Shown here piece by piece: positions 34,301-46,776 of a stretch of DNA of 64,000 nt (positions within the stretch are counted from its first letter, which is position 1; each line of letters starts with the position of its first letter). The position numbers and the translations under genes are program-made. Source of the DNA: Sarcophilus harrisii. Its lineage: Eukaryota > Chordata > Mammalia > Dasyuromorphia > Dasyuridae. The notes under the pieces were generated by a model. It had not been told where the DNA came from. It saw only the letters and a list, made by a program, of their open reading frames with translations, and did no database searches. Where the stretch lies: assembly GCF_902635505.1 (NCBI RefSeq), contig NC_045428.1, positions 216,746,301 to 216,810,300 of the forward strand, read 5' to 3'.

Positions 34301-36025
34301 AATTAAGGACAGATCTAACCAATTGGGAAAATATTAAAATAGGAAGTGCTATTGGATAGGTTGAGCGAATATATTAAAGATGACAATCCTACCTAAATTA
34401 ATCTATTAGTGCTATACGAATCAGATTCCCAAAAAACTATTTTAATGACCTAGAAAAAATAGCAACAAAATCCATCCAAGAACAAAAGGTCAAGACTTTC
34501 AAGGGAACTAATGAAAAAAGAATCAAATGAAGGTGGCCTAGCTGTATCAGATCTAAAGCTATATTATAAAGCAGCAGTCACCAAAACCATTTGGTATTGG
34601 CTAAGAAATAGACTAGTTAGGTTAGGTTCAGACAAAATAGTCCATAACTTTAATAATCTAGTGTTTGATAAACCCAAAGACCCCAGCTTTTGGCATAATA
34701 AGAATTCATATTGGTCAAAACTGCTGGGAAAATTAAAATTAGTATGGCAGTAGAAACTAGGCATTGACCCACACTTAACACTGTACACCAAGATAAGGTC
34801 AAAATGGGTTCATGATCCAAGCATAAAGAATAAGATTATAAATAAATTAGAAGACCATAGGACAGTTTACCTCTCAAAACGGTGCAGGAGGAAATAATTT
34901 GTGACCAAAGAAGAACTTGAGATCATTATCGAACACAAAATAGAAAATTTTCATTATATCAAATTAAAAAGCTTTGGACAAATAAAACTAATGCATACAA
35001 GATTAGAAGAGAAGAAATGACTTTATGTCTTGAAAACCTTATTTCCAAAAATATATAAACAATTGATCTGAATGAAACCAGCCACCAATTTTGATAAAAC
35101 ACATGAAGAGACAATTCTCAGAAGAAGAAATAGAAACTATTTCTAGCCATATGAAAAGATGCTCCAAGTATTAATCAGAGAAATGCAAATTGTCATCTCT
35201 GAGATCCGCACTTCTGTGATTATTGAGGACTACATTAGTGGAATTAGAATGCATTTCAGCTATCATTCCTGAAAGCAATTTGGAATTATGCCTCAAAAGT
35301 TATCAAATTGTACATTTCCTTTGATCCAGCAGTGTTACTACTGGGCCTATATCCCAAAGTGATTTTAAAGAAGGGAAAGGGGCCTGTATAGTAAAAATGT
35401 TTGTGGCAGCCCTCTTTGTAGTGACTGGAAACTGGAAAGTGAATGGATGCCCATCAAATGGAGAATCACTGAATAAGTTGTGGTATATGAATGTTATGGA
35501 ATATTATTGTTCTGTAAGAAATGACCATCAGGATGATTTCAGAAAGGTCTGGAGAGACTTACATGAACTGATGCTGAGTGAAAAGATCAGGACCAGGAGT
35601 TCATCATATACTTCAACAACAATATTATATGATGATCAATTCTAATGGATGTGGCCCTCTTCAACAATGAGATGAACCAAATCAGTTCCATTTTGTGAAT
35701 AATGAAGAGAACTAGCTACACCCAGCAAAAGCATTACGGGAAATGAGTGTTAAATCCACAACGTACTTACTTCCCCACTCACCTGTTTTGTCTACTTGTA
35801 CTTTGATTCTCTCATTCTTATTTCAACCAAAACAAATTATGTGACAAGTGCACTATTGTATTTAACATATACTTTAATATATTTAACATGTAATGCTCTA
35901 CCTGCCATCTAGGGGAAGGGGGTAGAGCAAGGAGGGAAAAGTTGGAACAGAAGTGATGGCAAGGGTCAATGCTGAAAAATAACCCATGCATACATCTTGT
36001 AAATAAAAAGTTATAAGAAAAAGAA
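31360..36025 (+). mobile_element. Sense L1 element in unit B (duplicate of 14,750-19,415)
   Basis: Same truncation, order and most of the same frame breaks as in A. The reverse transcriptase FFADDMM lies at 34,022-34,042. B has additional small differences, for example around 31,920-31,970, 33,380-33,460 and 34,700-34,755, and a replaced-looking stretch at 35,750-35,860 in the 3' UTR. ORF2 is broken here too. Confidence 0.9.
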
Positions 36026-36450
36026 TAATTCTAACATCTCCATGATTGTTCCCTGAAATATCCCACTAAGGGGAGGTCATATTCTCATGTTTATTTTGAT
36101 TTGTAAAGATATTTTATTCTAAAGAAATTCTATTCAATTCTAAAGTAATTAAATGTTTTCTTTTAATTGTTTTCTTCCCTTCCACTTCCTGATAGGGTTC
36201 TATGTTCCTGAAAGAGAGAGTTTCCATGGCTTTCAAGCTCTCTCAAGCTCATAAAAGCTAGAGAGACAATTGGAATGTAAATCGATCTTTCCTAAATGAA
36301 ATGTTAGGGTAGTCCTTGAAGAGCAGGTAGTACAGAGATGGGTAGTTTATTGTGAACTTCCAAATATCAGTTCTAAAAATAAGTAGAAAATATAAATCGG
36401 AATAACTGTCATGGTTGAAGGAAATAAACCTTTCTTTTCAAAATCTGTAG
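36026..36450 (+). other. Intron before exon c of B
   Basis: Duplicate of 19,416-19,841. A small patch at 36,408-36,440 differs from A; the rest is nearly identical. Confidence 0.7.
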
Positions 36451-36565
36451 GGAGGAATGGAAAATATAACAAAAGATGAAGAAAATGAAAAAAATGATGG
36501 AACAATGAGAAATTTGGAACAAGACCAAGATGTAAGACTAGAGAGCAAAGATGATTCAAATTCTG
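36451..36565 (+). CDS. Candidate exon c (acidic), copy B
   Basis: Same 115 bases as A 19,842-19,956, with acceptor and donor intact. In B an exon a lies upstream (26,426-26,519), leaving phase 0 and matching the phase-0 entry of c, so the two could be joined directly even without exon b. Confidence 0.5.
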
Positions 36566-39494
36566 GTAAGACTACATGATTTTACACGTAACTGATGCAG
36601 AGATTGAGAAAAACTTAGGTTTCTCAAAAGGGGCTTAAGGGAACAAAACTGAGATGGCCTGATAAATTAAAAGAGATGACAGTGTTAATTGAAAATTGAC
36701 ATTTTGATTGAGTCTAGCAATGCGGGTACATATATATTCATTAACAATTTTGATGCAAAGAAATATATTTTAAAATAAATTTTGAGTTCTTCCCTTAAGA
36801 TATTAATTAGAGTGATTTACACACTAATATATAAAGATCTTCCTTAAGCAAACCTTTTTGTTTATTAATCTCTCATAAGTGCATTTTATTAATTTCTTAC
36901 AAATTTATGTGTTTTCTTTCCCTTGCCTTCCAATCCTTTCCACCACTTCCCTTTTGTTTCTTTTCTTCCTTTTTGAATTTCCCTTTTTGCTCCTCTTCTC
37001 CTCTTTCCTCATCCTCATTTTCTTCCCATTTCTCTTTCTTATTGCCATCTAACATTTTTTGTTTGTTATCTGTTAAGATAAAGCAAGAGAAATAGATTCT
37101 TAAAAAGTCAAAAAAAAGTCAAAGATGACAGGCTAAACTTTAGTCATTAAATTCTTAAGATATTCTTATTAAAAATATGGAATTGTGCTTCCACTTATTT
37201 AAAGCCATTAGAAATCAGGGTATCGTTTGAAAGGAGTTAGAATGTTGTGAGATTTATATACACCCACTCACACACATAAATGTATTCATATATATTCCTA
37301 TGTACATATATGTGTGTGTACAAAGTGATTAATTATATATATATATATATATATACACATACATATATATTTTCACTTATAATCATACACATGTACACTG
37401 ATAGTGATACAGGTACATAGATTGATTGATATCAGAGCTTCTGAGTATAGGCTAAAATATTTCTAGAACTTTTATGGTTTTGGTGCATGTCAAGTTTTTC
37501 CCAGTAAGTTCTTTCTATTTCTAGTGTCTCCACTAATTCTGAAAGATCTAGGCATTCTATAATTTTTTATTGCTACTCATAGTCTTGAGGTTAGTGCAGT
37601 GATTTTTCATTTTCTCTCTCCTCAAAGTTTTCTTTTTTTTTAAGAGGGTCAGAAGTTTTTGCTCTCTGGGGCTAGATAACTTAATTTCAATAATTCTCCT
37701 TGTACCATGGACACAAAAAACTCATTTTAAGTTATTTTATATTTCAATTTTCTCTGTACATATTTCAAAGTTCATTGCTTTTTTGTTTTGTTCTCCAACA
37801 CTGTGACTCTTGCTCCAACATTGAGACTAGATTTTCAAGGTAATTGTAGCATTTTAATGAGGCAAAACATGAACTGTTGTTTCATTCATTCAAGTACATA
37901 TTTTGCATGTCCTTTTTCTGGATTTGTTTCTTCAGCATTCCTGTCACTATCATAGAACTTTAGATTAACGTTCTTCCAGATTTCTACTCTTCAAATCTAA
38001 TTACAGATTGTGTATTTCGGACAATAGTGGTTAAACATTAGGGTACATTGTCCACAATTTTTGACTTTTGAGACTTTTTCAGTGTTGTTGGGGGTCTTGA
38101 GTATTAGAATATTTGAGTATCCTATAAATAACTCAGGCATGAAACTTGTAAACTCTCCAAGTATTCTTCCTCAGAGGAATCTATGGAAATTAAATAATGA
38201 TCTGTATTTTACAAGTTCCTGACCAGGTTTGATTGTGTGGAACATGCTTAGCTTTCTTTAGGCTCCCTGTAGACTTATATTAGACTTGCCACTTAGAAAA
38301 CTCTACATAAGATAATTTCAGGTGAGATTATTCTATTACAAAATTCAGGTTTATTTAATAAATGGAAATCCCATGAAGGATTAATAGGAAACTGAGTCGC
38401 CATTATGATCTAAGGGTCACATTGAAAAAGCTACTGTTTGCTTCTGAATTTCCTGCCATGTGATTATGCAAACAAGGGCTTGCAACCAGTTAGACTCTAG
38501 AAATGTGACATACAGGTACATGTCTCTCATCAGGCATCCTTGAATATTTGACCAAGAATTCATAGATTCAGTGGAAAGGAGTTCCTGACTCACAATTGTG
38601 TCTACATTCTGTCAGAGAGCAGGGGCTCACAGGATATGTTTCTCATTGTTACCCAGAGTTGTGTTATCTATCTTGTAGTGCTTCCTTACTTATTATTATT
38701 AGCTTTTCCAGTCCATGCCTGGCCCTAGTACATCTTTTCTGAAAATATCTCTTTCTTCTCCTCAGAATAAGAGCTCTGGGAAAAAATGCTTTCATTTTAA
38801 TGATATTAAGCCAACTTCATTAGAGATATATAATTGTTAGTAAATCAAATGAAGAAAGATATTCAGAATACCTGTTGTAGCCATCGGAGACAACCTTCCT
38901 CATAAGATTCATTCTAAAATTAGGTTTCCTTTTTCCCATGTGGCATTTTGAACTGACTAAGACTTCCTTTTCAGTAAGCAAGGTCAAGCCAAGCGTAGAA
39001 GAAATGAATGTGGATAAGAAATGATCTACCTAGTGCCTTACCTCTTTGTTGGGCCTCGTCGATTGTGCTCTAAAAGTTCCTTAAATATCACTGCTAGGAG
39101 TTCATTGATTGATGCTGATGAACAAGCCTACATTTGGTCTTCTTATGTCCTATATACTTTGTATTGGAAGTGGAAAATACTTCTCCTGGAAAGAGATCTG
39201 ATGTTAATATTGACAAAATCTAGAGAGGCAGCCATTTATTCAAATCATATCATTTTCATTCCTGGAAATCAATGAGGCACAGAAAGCTTACTTACAGCTG
39301 AAGTTCCCTAAACATGGAGTAGAGACTCCAGGGATTCAGATCAATACAGTGCCTTCATAGTCCATCAACTATAGATGCTACTACTATAAACTTGAGTGTC
39401 TAATACATTCACAACTCAATTGAGGTTGCTAGGCTGTTGCTAACGTGTGTGGTGTCATTGTCAGAGGTTTATACACCAAATTATTTTCTTCTAG
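36566..39494 (+). other. Intron between c and d in unit B
   Basis: Duplicate of 19,957-22,887 with the same polypyrimidine and (AT)n tracts. Only scattered differences, for example at 38,490-38,540. Confidence 0.6.
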
Positions 39495-39571
39495 AAAGGG
39501 ACAATGAGACTGCAACAACATCGCAAGCTTCTCACGAGCCAGGTTTCAAGATGGATGCCCTCTTTTTATAG
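39495..39571 (+). CDS. Candidate exon d, copy B
   Basis: Identical to A 22,888-22,964, including the TAG stop that forms the last codon before GTAAGA. Read after exon c the junction codon is GAA (E). Confidence 0.4.
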
Positions 39572-40850
39572 GTAAGATCGTTTTCTAGATTGACAAGAAA
39601 ATAAATTGAATAAAATGGTTTGGTTTCTGCTATGCCTCTAAATGTTTAGCTATCACCTTTCCAACTTTCCACCTTTTCCAACCCTTCTCAGAGTCCTTTT
39701 TTAGCTATATCCCTGATTTTCATCTATTTCTACAGTTCTCATCTAATGGAGCAAGAACTGTTCTGAGTATGGGCAATTTTGGAGGACCTATTGGAATTCT
39801 TGGTCTCCCACTTCTTCCCATTTCGCTCTACAATCAAAGGGCTCTGATTCACTTTGTCTCAATTTGTACCAGTTACTTAATTTTCAGGCTATGGGACTAA
39901 ATTGGACTTGTTGCTTAAATATCAGTAATGGGGCTAAAAGGACTCTGAGCCTGTTAAGTTCTGTCTTTAGCAGACACATTGGTGTGTTGGATTCAATCAG
40001 AAGAAACTATTTGGGGCATTTTTACAGGGTTAACCTACTTGGAGTTCAATAGCAACAAATCACTACTGTGCAGAAGGAAATTTTCTTTCTCCAAAAATAA
40101 TTAAGAACGTCTTATGATATATATGTGACGTCATGAAAACCTTCTATAAATGTCATGTTGGTAGAGAAATTATAGAATTCTCCTTCCTGCTTGAAACCCT
40201 CAAGAATAATACAAATGGACATGTGTCTGTATTCAAACATGATCTGTTCTTTCTCTGGGTACGGATAACATTGTCCAGTGTATACATCCTTCAGAGTACT
40301 CTTGATAATTGTATTGCTGATAAAAGCAAAGGCACATTGTGAATACTTTGTAAACAGTAATTTTCACTTTGCCTGAGTTCATGGTGACCTTTTCCCATTT
40401 TTCTGAGAGTATCCTACTCATCATTTCTACAGGCTCAATAGTATTTCATCATAATGACACATCATCATACATTGGAACTGGAAGCCATGGCTCTAGCTGA
40501 TGGCTAGCCTCATTCTCTTAACTCTTTCCGAAGCAAAAGAGCTTCTATAAATATTTTGACTAACTATTTTTTGTTTTTTAAAGTCTCTTTAGGCTACATG
40601 CTTGTAATAGTGTTGTTAGCCTGCAAGGCTAGACATGATTTTTATACCCTTTTGTCAGGGTGGCATAAATCATAACATTTGGATCACTTTTCCGTTGAAG
40701 AACGGCCTGGCAATGTCGTTAAAGAAACTGACTCAGATATCTTATCTATTTGAAAATGAGGCCTTCATTATATTAATTTACTTCAAAACTTTTTCTTTTT
40801 AATACGCTATTTTCAAAATATAGCAAACATATCATCATTTGTCCTGCAAA
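39572..40850 (+). other. Downstream intron or 3' flank in unit B
   Basis: Duplicate of 22,965-24,239 with few differences. No gene recognised. Confidence 0.5.
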
Positions 40851-42480
40851 ACTTTAGTTCCAATTCTCATTTCACTGCCTGCCTATCCCATACCCTAGAC
40901 AGCAAGTAAACTAAAATATGTGAAATGTACAATCTTTCTATACATATATCCACAGTTATAAGGCCTAACAAGAAAAATCAGATCCAAAAGGAAAACAATG
41001 AGAAAGAGAACAAAGAACAAGCAAACAATGAAAAAAGTGAAAATATAATATCGATGTTCACATTCAGTTCCCCCATCATCTTCAAAAGAGTCACATCCAT
41101 CGGAATTGTCACGTAATTTTGTTGTTGTATACAATAGATTCTTGGTTCAATTTTAATTCCATAGCATCTGTTCATGTGAGTTTCTCCTGCATGACTGAAA
41201 CCTTTCTGCTCATCATTTCCTTTAGAATAATAATACTCATTATTGTTCGTTAAGAAAATGACCAACAGGATGATTTCCAGAAAGTCCTGAGAGATTTCAT
41301 AAGAACTCATGCTGAGGAAACGGCGGAATTCAGGAGATCCATATATACTGACAACAATACTACATGATGATCAGTTCTGATGGACCTGGCCACCTCAGCA
41401 ATAGATGAACCAAATCAGTTCCAATGGCGCAGTAATGAACTGAACCAGCTACACCCAGGGAAAGAACTCTGGGAAATGACTAACAACCATTGCATGGAAT
41501 TCCCAATCCCTATAGTTTTGCCTCCTGCATGTTGACTTCCTTCATCACACTGTACACTCTTTCAGAGTCCGATCTTTTGTATAGCAAAACAACGGTTTGT
41601 TCATGTATACTCTATTGTATCTAATTTATACTTTAATATATTGAACATCTACTGGTCATCCGTACCATCTAGAGGAGGGAGTGGGGAATGAGGGAAAAAA
41701 AATTGGAGCAAAAGGTTTTGGCAGTTGTCAATGCCAAAATTACCTATGCATATAACTTGTAAATAAAAAAGCTATTAAAAGAGAATAATATTCCATAACA
41801 GTCATATACCATAATTTATTCAGTTACTCGTCAATTGATAGGCATACTCTCAATCTGAGTTCCTTGCCCATGCAAATAGAACTGCTACAAACATTTATCC
41901 CAGAAAGATTTAACAAAGAGAAAAAGCACCCATATCCATCATTTCTTCAGTCACTTGTCAATTGATAGGCATACACTCAATTTCCAGTTCCTTGCGCCTG
42001 CAAATAGAACTGCTACAAACATTTATCCACAGGTGCTTTTCCCTTTGTGGATGGTTTTTGAGATATGGCCCAGAGAACAGTGCTGATCAAAGGGAGCCAC
42101 CAACATTTTAGTGTCTCAGTTTTCCCAAATCATCCCCTCCAAATTCATTATTCTTTTTCTTGCATTCAGCCAAAATGAGAAGTGGAGGGCAAAATAGAAT
42201 TGACTTAATTTGCATTTCTCTGATGAGTGATTTAGAGAACTTGTTTATTGAACTAGAAATTGTGTTAATTTCAGCAATTGAAAATTGTTCACTTTTTTGA
42301 CCATTGATCAAGTGGAGATCATTGTAATTTGTAAGTAATGATTTTCTTCCCAGGGCATTTGGTATTGCCTTTTCATTGTGGTCACTTTTACTTTGAAAGG
42401 AGTTCTTCTTTTCAGTGAATTGTTGTATATCATTTTTCCATTTGGCTAATTCTGCCTTTTGAGATAACCTTACATTTTTC
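40850..42480 (-). mobile_element. Antisense L1 surrounding the nested element in unit B
   Basis: Counterpart of 24,240-25,867, continuing beyond the A breakpoint. The minus-strand frame at 42,108-42,494 joins L1-like peptides such as ELAKWKNDIQQFTEKKNSF and EINTISSSINKFSKSLIREM, showing that two L1 regions are abutted here. Confidence 0.75.
41235..41781 (+). mobile_element. Nested sense L1 tail in unit B
   Basis: Duplicate of the A insert with the same flanking AGAATAATA repeats. It confirms that the nesting predates the A/B duplication. Confidence 0.88.
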
Positions 42481-42960
42481 AGAGTTTTATACATCTTTTT
42501 ACCATTTGCCGAGTTCTGTTTTTTAAGGATTAATTTGCTTCAGTTTTTTAAAAAATTTTTTCTTTTAACAAATTGTAAGCCTTCCCCCCGCAATTTTTGG
42601 CATCCTCATTTCAAAGAAGTTATTTTTAAGTTTATAGAAATGATTGAAAGTTCCAAAAGGTATTTGGATCAAAACGTCTCCCTACCCCTCAATATTCCAT
42701 TTGGCTAATTCTCCCTTCCAAGACAAATTTCTACTTTTCAGAGTTTTAACATCTTTTAAATTTAACTGTCTTTTTAAGGAGTTGTTTGCTTTCATTTTAT
42801 TTAATTTAGTTCCTTCTTTTAACAACTTATGAGCTCTTTCCCCCTGCTTTTTGGTATCCTTCTCATTTCAAGCAAACTTTTAAGTTAATACAAATGGTTG
42901 ATTGTCCAAAAGGTATTTTGATTAAAGACTTTAACTCTCAATATGTACATCAAAAGATCA
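42436..42960 (-). repeat. Two tandem copies of an antisense L1 segment
   Basis: CCATTTGGCTAATTCTGCCT (42,439) recurs as CCATTTGGCTAATTCTCCCT (42,699). Both are followed by TTTCAGAGTTTTA, TTTTTAAGGA, CTTCTTTTAACAA, CTTTCCCCC or CTTCCCCCC, and TCCAAAAGGTATTT. Period is about 260 bases. The right breakpoint of unit A falls 30 bases into the first copy. Confidence 0.8.
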
Positions 42961-43004
42961 AGTGTCTCAAAAGTTCTAATAATTTTTTCTTCCTTTAATT
43001 TATT

Positions 43005-43300
43005 TCTCAAATATAATTTTTATTAAAGATTTTATTTTCAAAACATATGCAGAGTTAATTTTCTCATGTAAAGATCTACTGTTCCAAATTTTCCCTTCCT
43101 TCCCTTCGCCTCCATTAGATAGGAAGTCATCCATTTTATATGTTAAAATTACAAATTTTTATACATATATACAAATGACCGGAAAAGAAATATATCAAAA
43201 AAAAATGAATGAGAAAAAAATGCAAACAAACAATAAAAAAAAAAAAAGAAAAATCAGTTGTGGTCAAAAGCTCCCATGTCCTCTCCTTGATATATGGAAT
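43005..43300 (-). mobile_element. Antisense L1 3' tail
   Basis: AATTTTTATTAAAGATTTTATTTTCAAAACATATGCA-type sequence (43,014-43,055), CCTTCCCTTCGCCTCC (43,094) and the A-rich stretch with GAAAAAAATGCAAACAAAC (43,211). This matches the antisense tails seen elsewhere in the window. Confidence 0.75.
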
Positions 43301-44160
43301 TTTTTAAGAATTATATTCCCATTGGGCAAATTTTTCTTTTAATGACATTCTTCTCCCCATGACCTTTTTGTATTATCCTTAGCATCTAGCCCATTATTCT
43401 TCACAATTTTCCTTCTGTGTTTCGGATTCGATTTTCAAGAGCTATTTGGAGCTTTCTCATGGCCTGAGACAAATTCTTTTTCTTAGAACCTGTGGAAATA
43501 AGTATTTGACTTTGTAGTCCCCCACTAAATCTGTAGTTTGATTCCATCCTTTGTAAAACTTTTCTATGGTCATGATCTTTTCCTGGTGTATGCTTATTTT
43601 CCCAGCCTATCTAGGAAATAATTTTGACTTTTGGTAAAGTAGGACTTGTTTCAGGGGTGGAGGATGGATATCCAAAGCTTCTGAGGTTTGGATTCTTATC
43701 TGAAATCCTCCCCACAGACTTGTACTGTGAGGGGCAGTACTGTACCTGACACCTGATGGGAAAGTAACAAAATCCTGCATCATTATAGCAGGAACATCTG
43801 TCCTCCCCATATGACCTGTTGGGCCCTTTCTGATGAACCTGAGAAGTCTCCTGTTTACGAGCACAGTTTGTATTTGATACTTTGATTCAGGGGGCTCAAC
43901 CTCCTGTTTTGCTGGAGCTCTTCTAAAACCCAAGTGTGGTAACCTTTTGGCTGACTTTCCAGGACTTCCCTGTCCAGGGAGGAGAAGTCTGGATTGTTGC
44001 CTTTGGGCTGTTGATTCAAAGGCCGCCAACCTCTCCACTTTCCTAGGCTGGGTTTTTCCTTCCAATGCCACATTGTGCAACTGTCCCACCCCAGAGTGAC
44101 CCACCCCTCCTGCCACCTTCTAAGCTGTGTTTGCCTGGAAAATTGTTTCACTGCATCTGT
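43300..44160 (-). mobile_element. GC-richer segment, probably the 5' region of a LINE (tentative)
   Basis: Far richer in GC than the rest of the window (43,680-44,150). It holds the longest frame here, 43,607-44,116 on the minus strand (169 codons), overlapping a second at 43,855-44,151; neither has a recognised domain. Lying next to an antisense L1 tail, it may be a 5' UTR or ORF1 piece of an antisense L1, which is where marsupial LINEs become GC-rich. An unrelated repeat or host segment is equally possible. Confidence 0.35.
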
Positions 44161-44376
44161 GTGGGGAGTCTACTGCTCAAAAATATTTTGGAGTGATTAT
44201 TGAAAAGAATGTAGGCACTGTGGGTGATGCTTTGGAGTAGTCTCTGCCTTTGGTCAGTTAACACACTTTTGCAGAAGGTAAATTTATCAATTCTATCACA
44301 TATGCTGACTTGATTTCTACTAGGCCTCCTTAACTGTTTATTAACATTATTCCTCTTTCTTTACCTTGGATTTCAG

Positions 44377-44431
44377 AACCCGTGGGAATAGCATCAGAAA
44401 GAAGACAACACAGACAAAAAAGGCACCAAAG
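44377..44431 (+). CDS. Candidate exon a-like segment, copy C
   Basis: 55 bases after TTTACCTTGGATTTCAG and before AAG|GTAAAC. One base plus 18 open codons: TRGNSIRKKTTQTKKAPK, strongly basic. Phase 1 in and 0 out, as for exon a in L and S. Sequence similarity to those is slight (AAGAAGACAACA against AAGGAGACAACA), so homology is inferred mainly from order and phase. It joins in frame to 45,301-45,357. Confidence 0.38.
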
Positions 44432-45300
44432 GTAAACTTTGGACACATCTAATTTGTACTGTAGCTTTAACTACAAAGGCCAAGGGTAATGTCAGATGTG
44501 GGAAATGGAGCAAAGGCCTTCTTGGGTCCACATCAGATCTAATATTTTAGGCTTCTCAAACAGTATGGTATAGAAAAGTGGCTCTATGTTTCTGTGACAT
44601 TATTCAACTTTTTGGGGTGTAATTGTTTCTGCTTTTGTTCATGTTTCCTGATGCTTTTGCACCTTTCCTGGATGAAGGAGAATGAAGTCAATTGAATCTA
44701 TAACATTAGAAAATTTAAAAAATTTTTTGGCCTCTCCCAAGATTTGTTATTGAGTTCTTGTCATGTTTTCCTGTGGGCACTCTTAATCTTTTTCTTTATC
44801 AAAGCTCCCTGAACCCTGACCCATTACAGGTATTTCATTAATGTTTTTTTTGTGGATTCAGACATTTAACTACTAGGCCTTTCTTGATTTTGCAGTTGAC
44901 AACTAATTACAGTGTAGTTGTGCATTCAGAAAAAATCAAAGATAAAGGAAAGAAATAATGTGAGTTGGAATTAAAAAAAAAAAAAGCAATTATTTTAAAA
45001 GGCCTTTCCCAATATGATCACTTATTAGTTCACAGAATGAATGAAATTTCAGGTCTTAATTAGAATCTATTCTTCTTTGGTTTGGCAATTTAGTAATCAT
45101 TATTTTACAAAAACATGATCTTGGCATTTCTTCAAAAAAAAAAAAAAGAAATTGTGAAAAAAAAAAATTATCAAACTGTGAAATGAGAGGCTTGAAGCAA
45201 AACATCTTTAGAATCTATTCTGCTTCTGATATTTTATAATTTCGAGATTTTTTTATATTCTAATTTTTGAATTTATATTCTCATTTTCTTTTACTGGCAG
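44432..45300 (+). other. Intron between a and b in copy C
   Basis: No gene. It has runs of A (44,971-44,984; 45,135-45,165) and ordinary AT-rich sequence. Confidence 0.4.
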
Positions 45301-45357
45301 GTTCCAGAAAATTTTCCAAAATTTCAACCAAAAAGATCCTATCATATCATTAAAAGT
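45301..45357 (+). CDS. Candidate exon b, copy C
   Basis: 57 bases between TTTCTTTTACTGGCAG and AGT|GTAAGT (a perfect donor). Nineteen open codons: VPENFPKFQPKRSYHIIKS. Phase 0 in and 0 out, as in L 6,578-6,664. Joined to the preceding exon it gives KKAPK-VPENFPKF, rich in K and P. Not recognised. Confidence 0.42.
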
Positions 45358-46776
45358 GTAAGTTTGACAGTTCAAATGTTAAAAAAGAAATTTAGAACAT
45401 ATACTGAAAAAGTGATAATTGAACCAATGGGAAAAAAAAAAAGAAAACCACTTAAGTCCCTAATGTAGTCTTTTCAGAACCACATCTAGCAATACCATTA
45501 TCGGTTCCCATGAGCCTGGGAAGTCTCCTTTTGCTTGATTTGTTTCCAGAAACTATCCAGTATCATTACCAACAAACTGACTGACAGTGGAAGATAGAAA
45601 AAGTATATTTCCAGCCTGATTTGCCAGTTTTTTTCCAACTTATGATGCATTTACCTTCCCTTAATGATTTTTTCAAAAGCCCCCTTTTCACTGTCTCACT
45701 ATCACATCCCACATGCTGTTCTTCCAAGAATGACAGGGTTTCATTTTTTCTTTTGCAAAGTTCATCTTTCCTTCAAGAATTTCCAAATTCCATAATTGCC
45801 CCTGTATCAATTTAAGGGGAAGCATATTTCCTGTTCATTTTGATTTTAAAGATATTCCATTTAAAGGAATGTGATTAACTGAAGAAGTTTTTCTTTGAAT
45901 TGTTCTTTCTCTTCCACTTCCTGATTGGGTTCTATGTTTCCTAAAAGGCAAAGTCACCTTTGTCCTTGAAACCTCTCAACTTTTTGGGGCTAGAGAGACA
46001 ATTTGAAGGGGAAAAGATTTCCCAAATGAATAAAACACCTTCATTCCATTATCTGTTTGGATTTGAATCAAGAGTTGGAGATTAATCCATTCAACTGAAG
46101 ATTTTCTGTTCAATTCCAGCTCAAACTGACCCCCACCAACCCTTGGAGGGGAGACCAGGCTTCTAGATGGCAATTTTAAACCCATTTTGCAGAAGAGCTA
46201 ACATGCCATCCTTGGATAGGCCTTGCCCATAGGATGATATCCTCTTCCACGACTACCTTCTGTTGATCCTCACCATTTCCCAAGGAACTTTAGCCTCACA
46301 GAAACTTTTACTTCTGCCAGGACCCTCCACTACTTTAGTTCCTGTTGGCAATTTTCCACTAGGAATTCAACCTTCTATTCCATAGACAGGCTGACTTCAC
46401 AATGCCTAAATAAACCTTTATCAGTGTGGGTTTTGGGGCTAAAATACTTTTGGGAAAAATCTTTGCAAAGATGAGGGATTCCAAATCTTCCACACATGTG
46501 TTGAACCAGGAGGTACAGGGAATCCAATCTTCCATTTGGTTCCTGAACCCTAACTTATGATCTTATCCGACCACAAGGAGCCCTAATTCATTTTGGCACT
46601 GAATGAATTTACATTTAATCCCTCACCACCCTAAATGGAGTCCCTCGTTAGGGGTCAATTAAAGAGGTAATAAGAGATGGGTTTTTATTGTAAAATTCAA
46701 AATTCCAGTTCTTAAAATAAGTAGAAAATATCAATTGAAAATTCAAAAAAGGAAAACTTTTCTTTAAAATATGTAG
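45358..46776 (+). other. Intron between b and c in copy C
   Basis: Begins without a partner, then follows L 7,950-8,531. No L1 insertion. Segment 46,020-46,640 has no counterpart in A or L that I could follow and holds nothing recognisable. Confidence 0.5.

Larger units (their letters stand above)
27412..42468 (+). repeat. Tandem duplication unit B
   Basis: Second copy of unit A. At its left edge B looks ancestral: the antisense L1 running through spacer S (from about 26,545) passes without an obvious break into the B sequence. In A the same L1 is cut at 10,803 and joined to arm L. On the right, too, B continues into more antisense L1 (42,469 onward), whereas A stops abruptly at 25,867. Differences from A cluster in short patches, for example around 33,230-33,460, 34,470-34,750, 35,750-35,860 and 41,840-42,230. 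Confidence 0.95.

Noticed and set aside
43607-44151. A 169-codon minus-strand gene
   Set aside because: Two overlapping frames in a GC-rich block with no domain or regulatory context; most likely repeat-derived.
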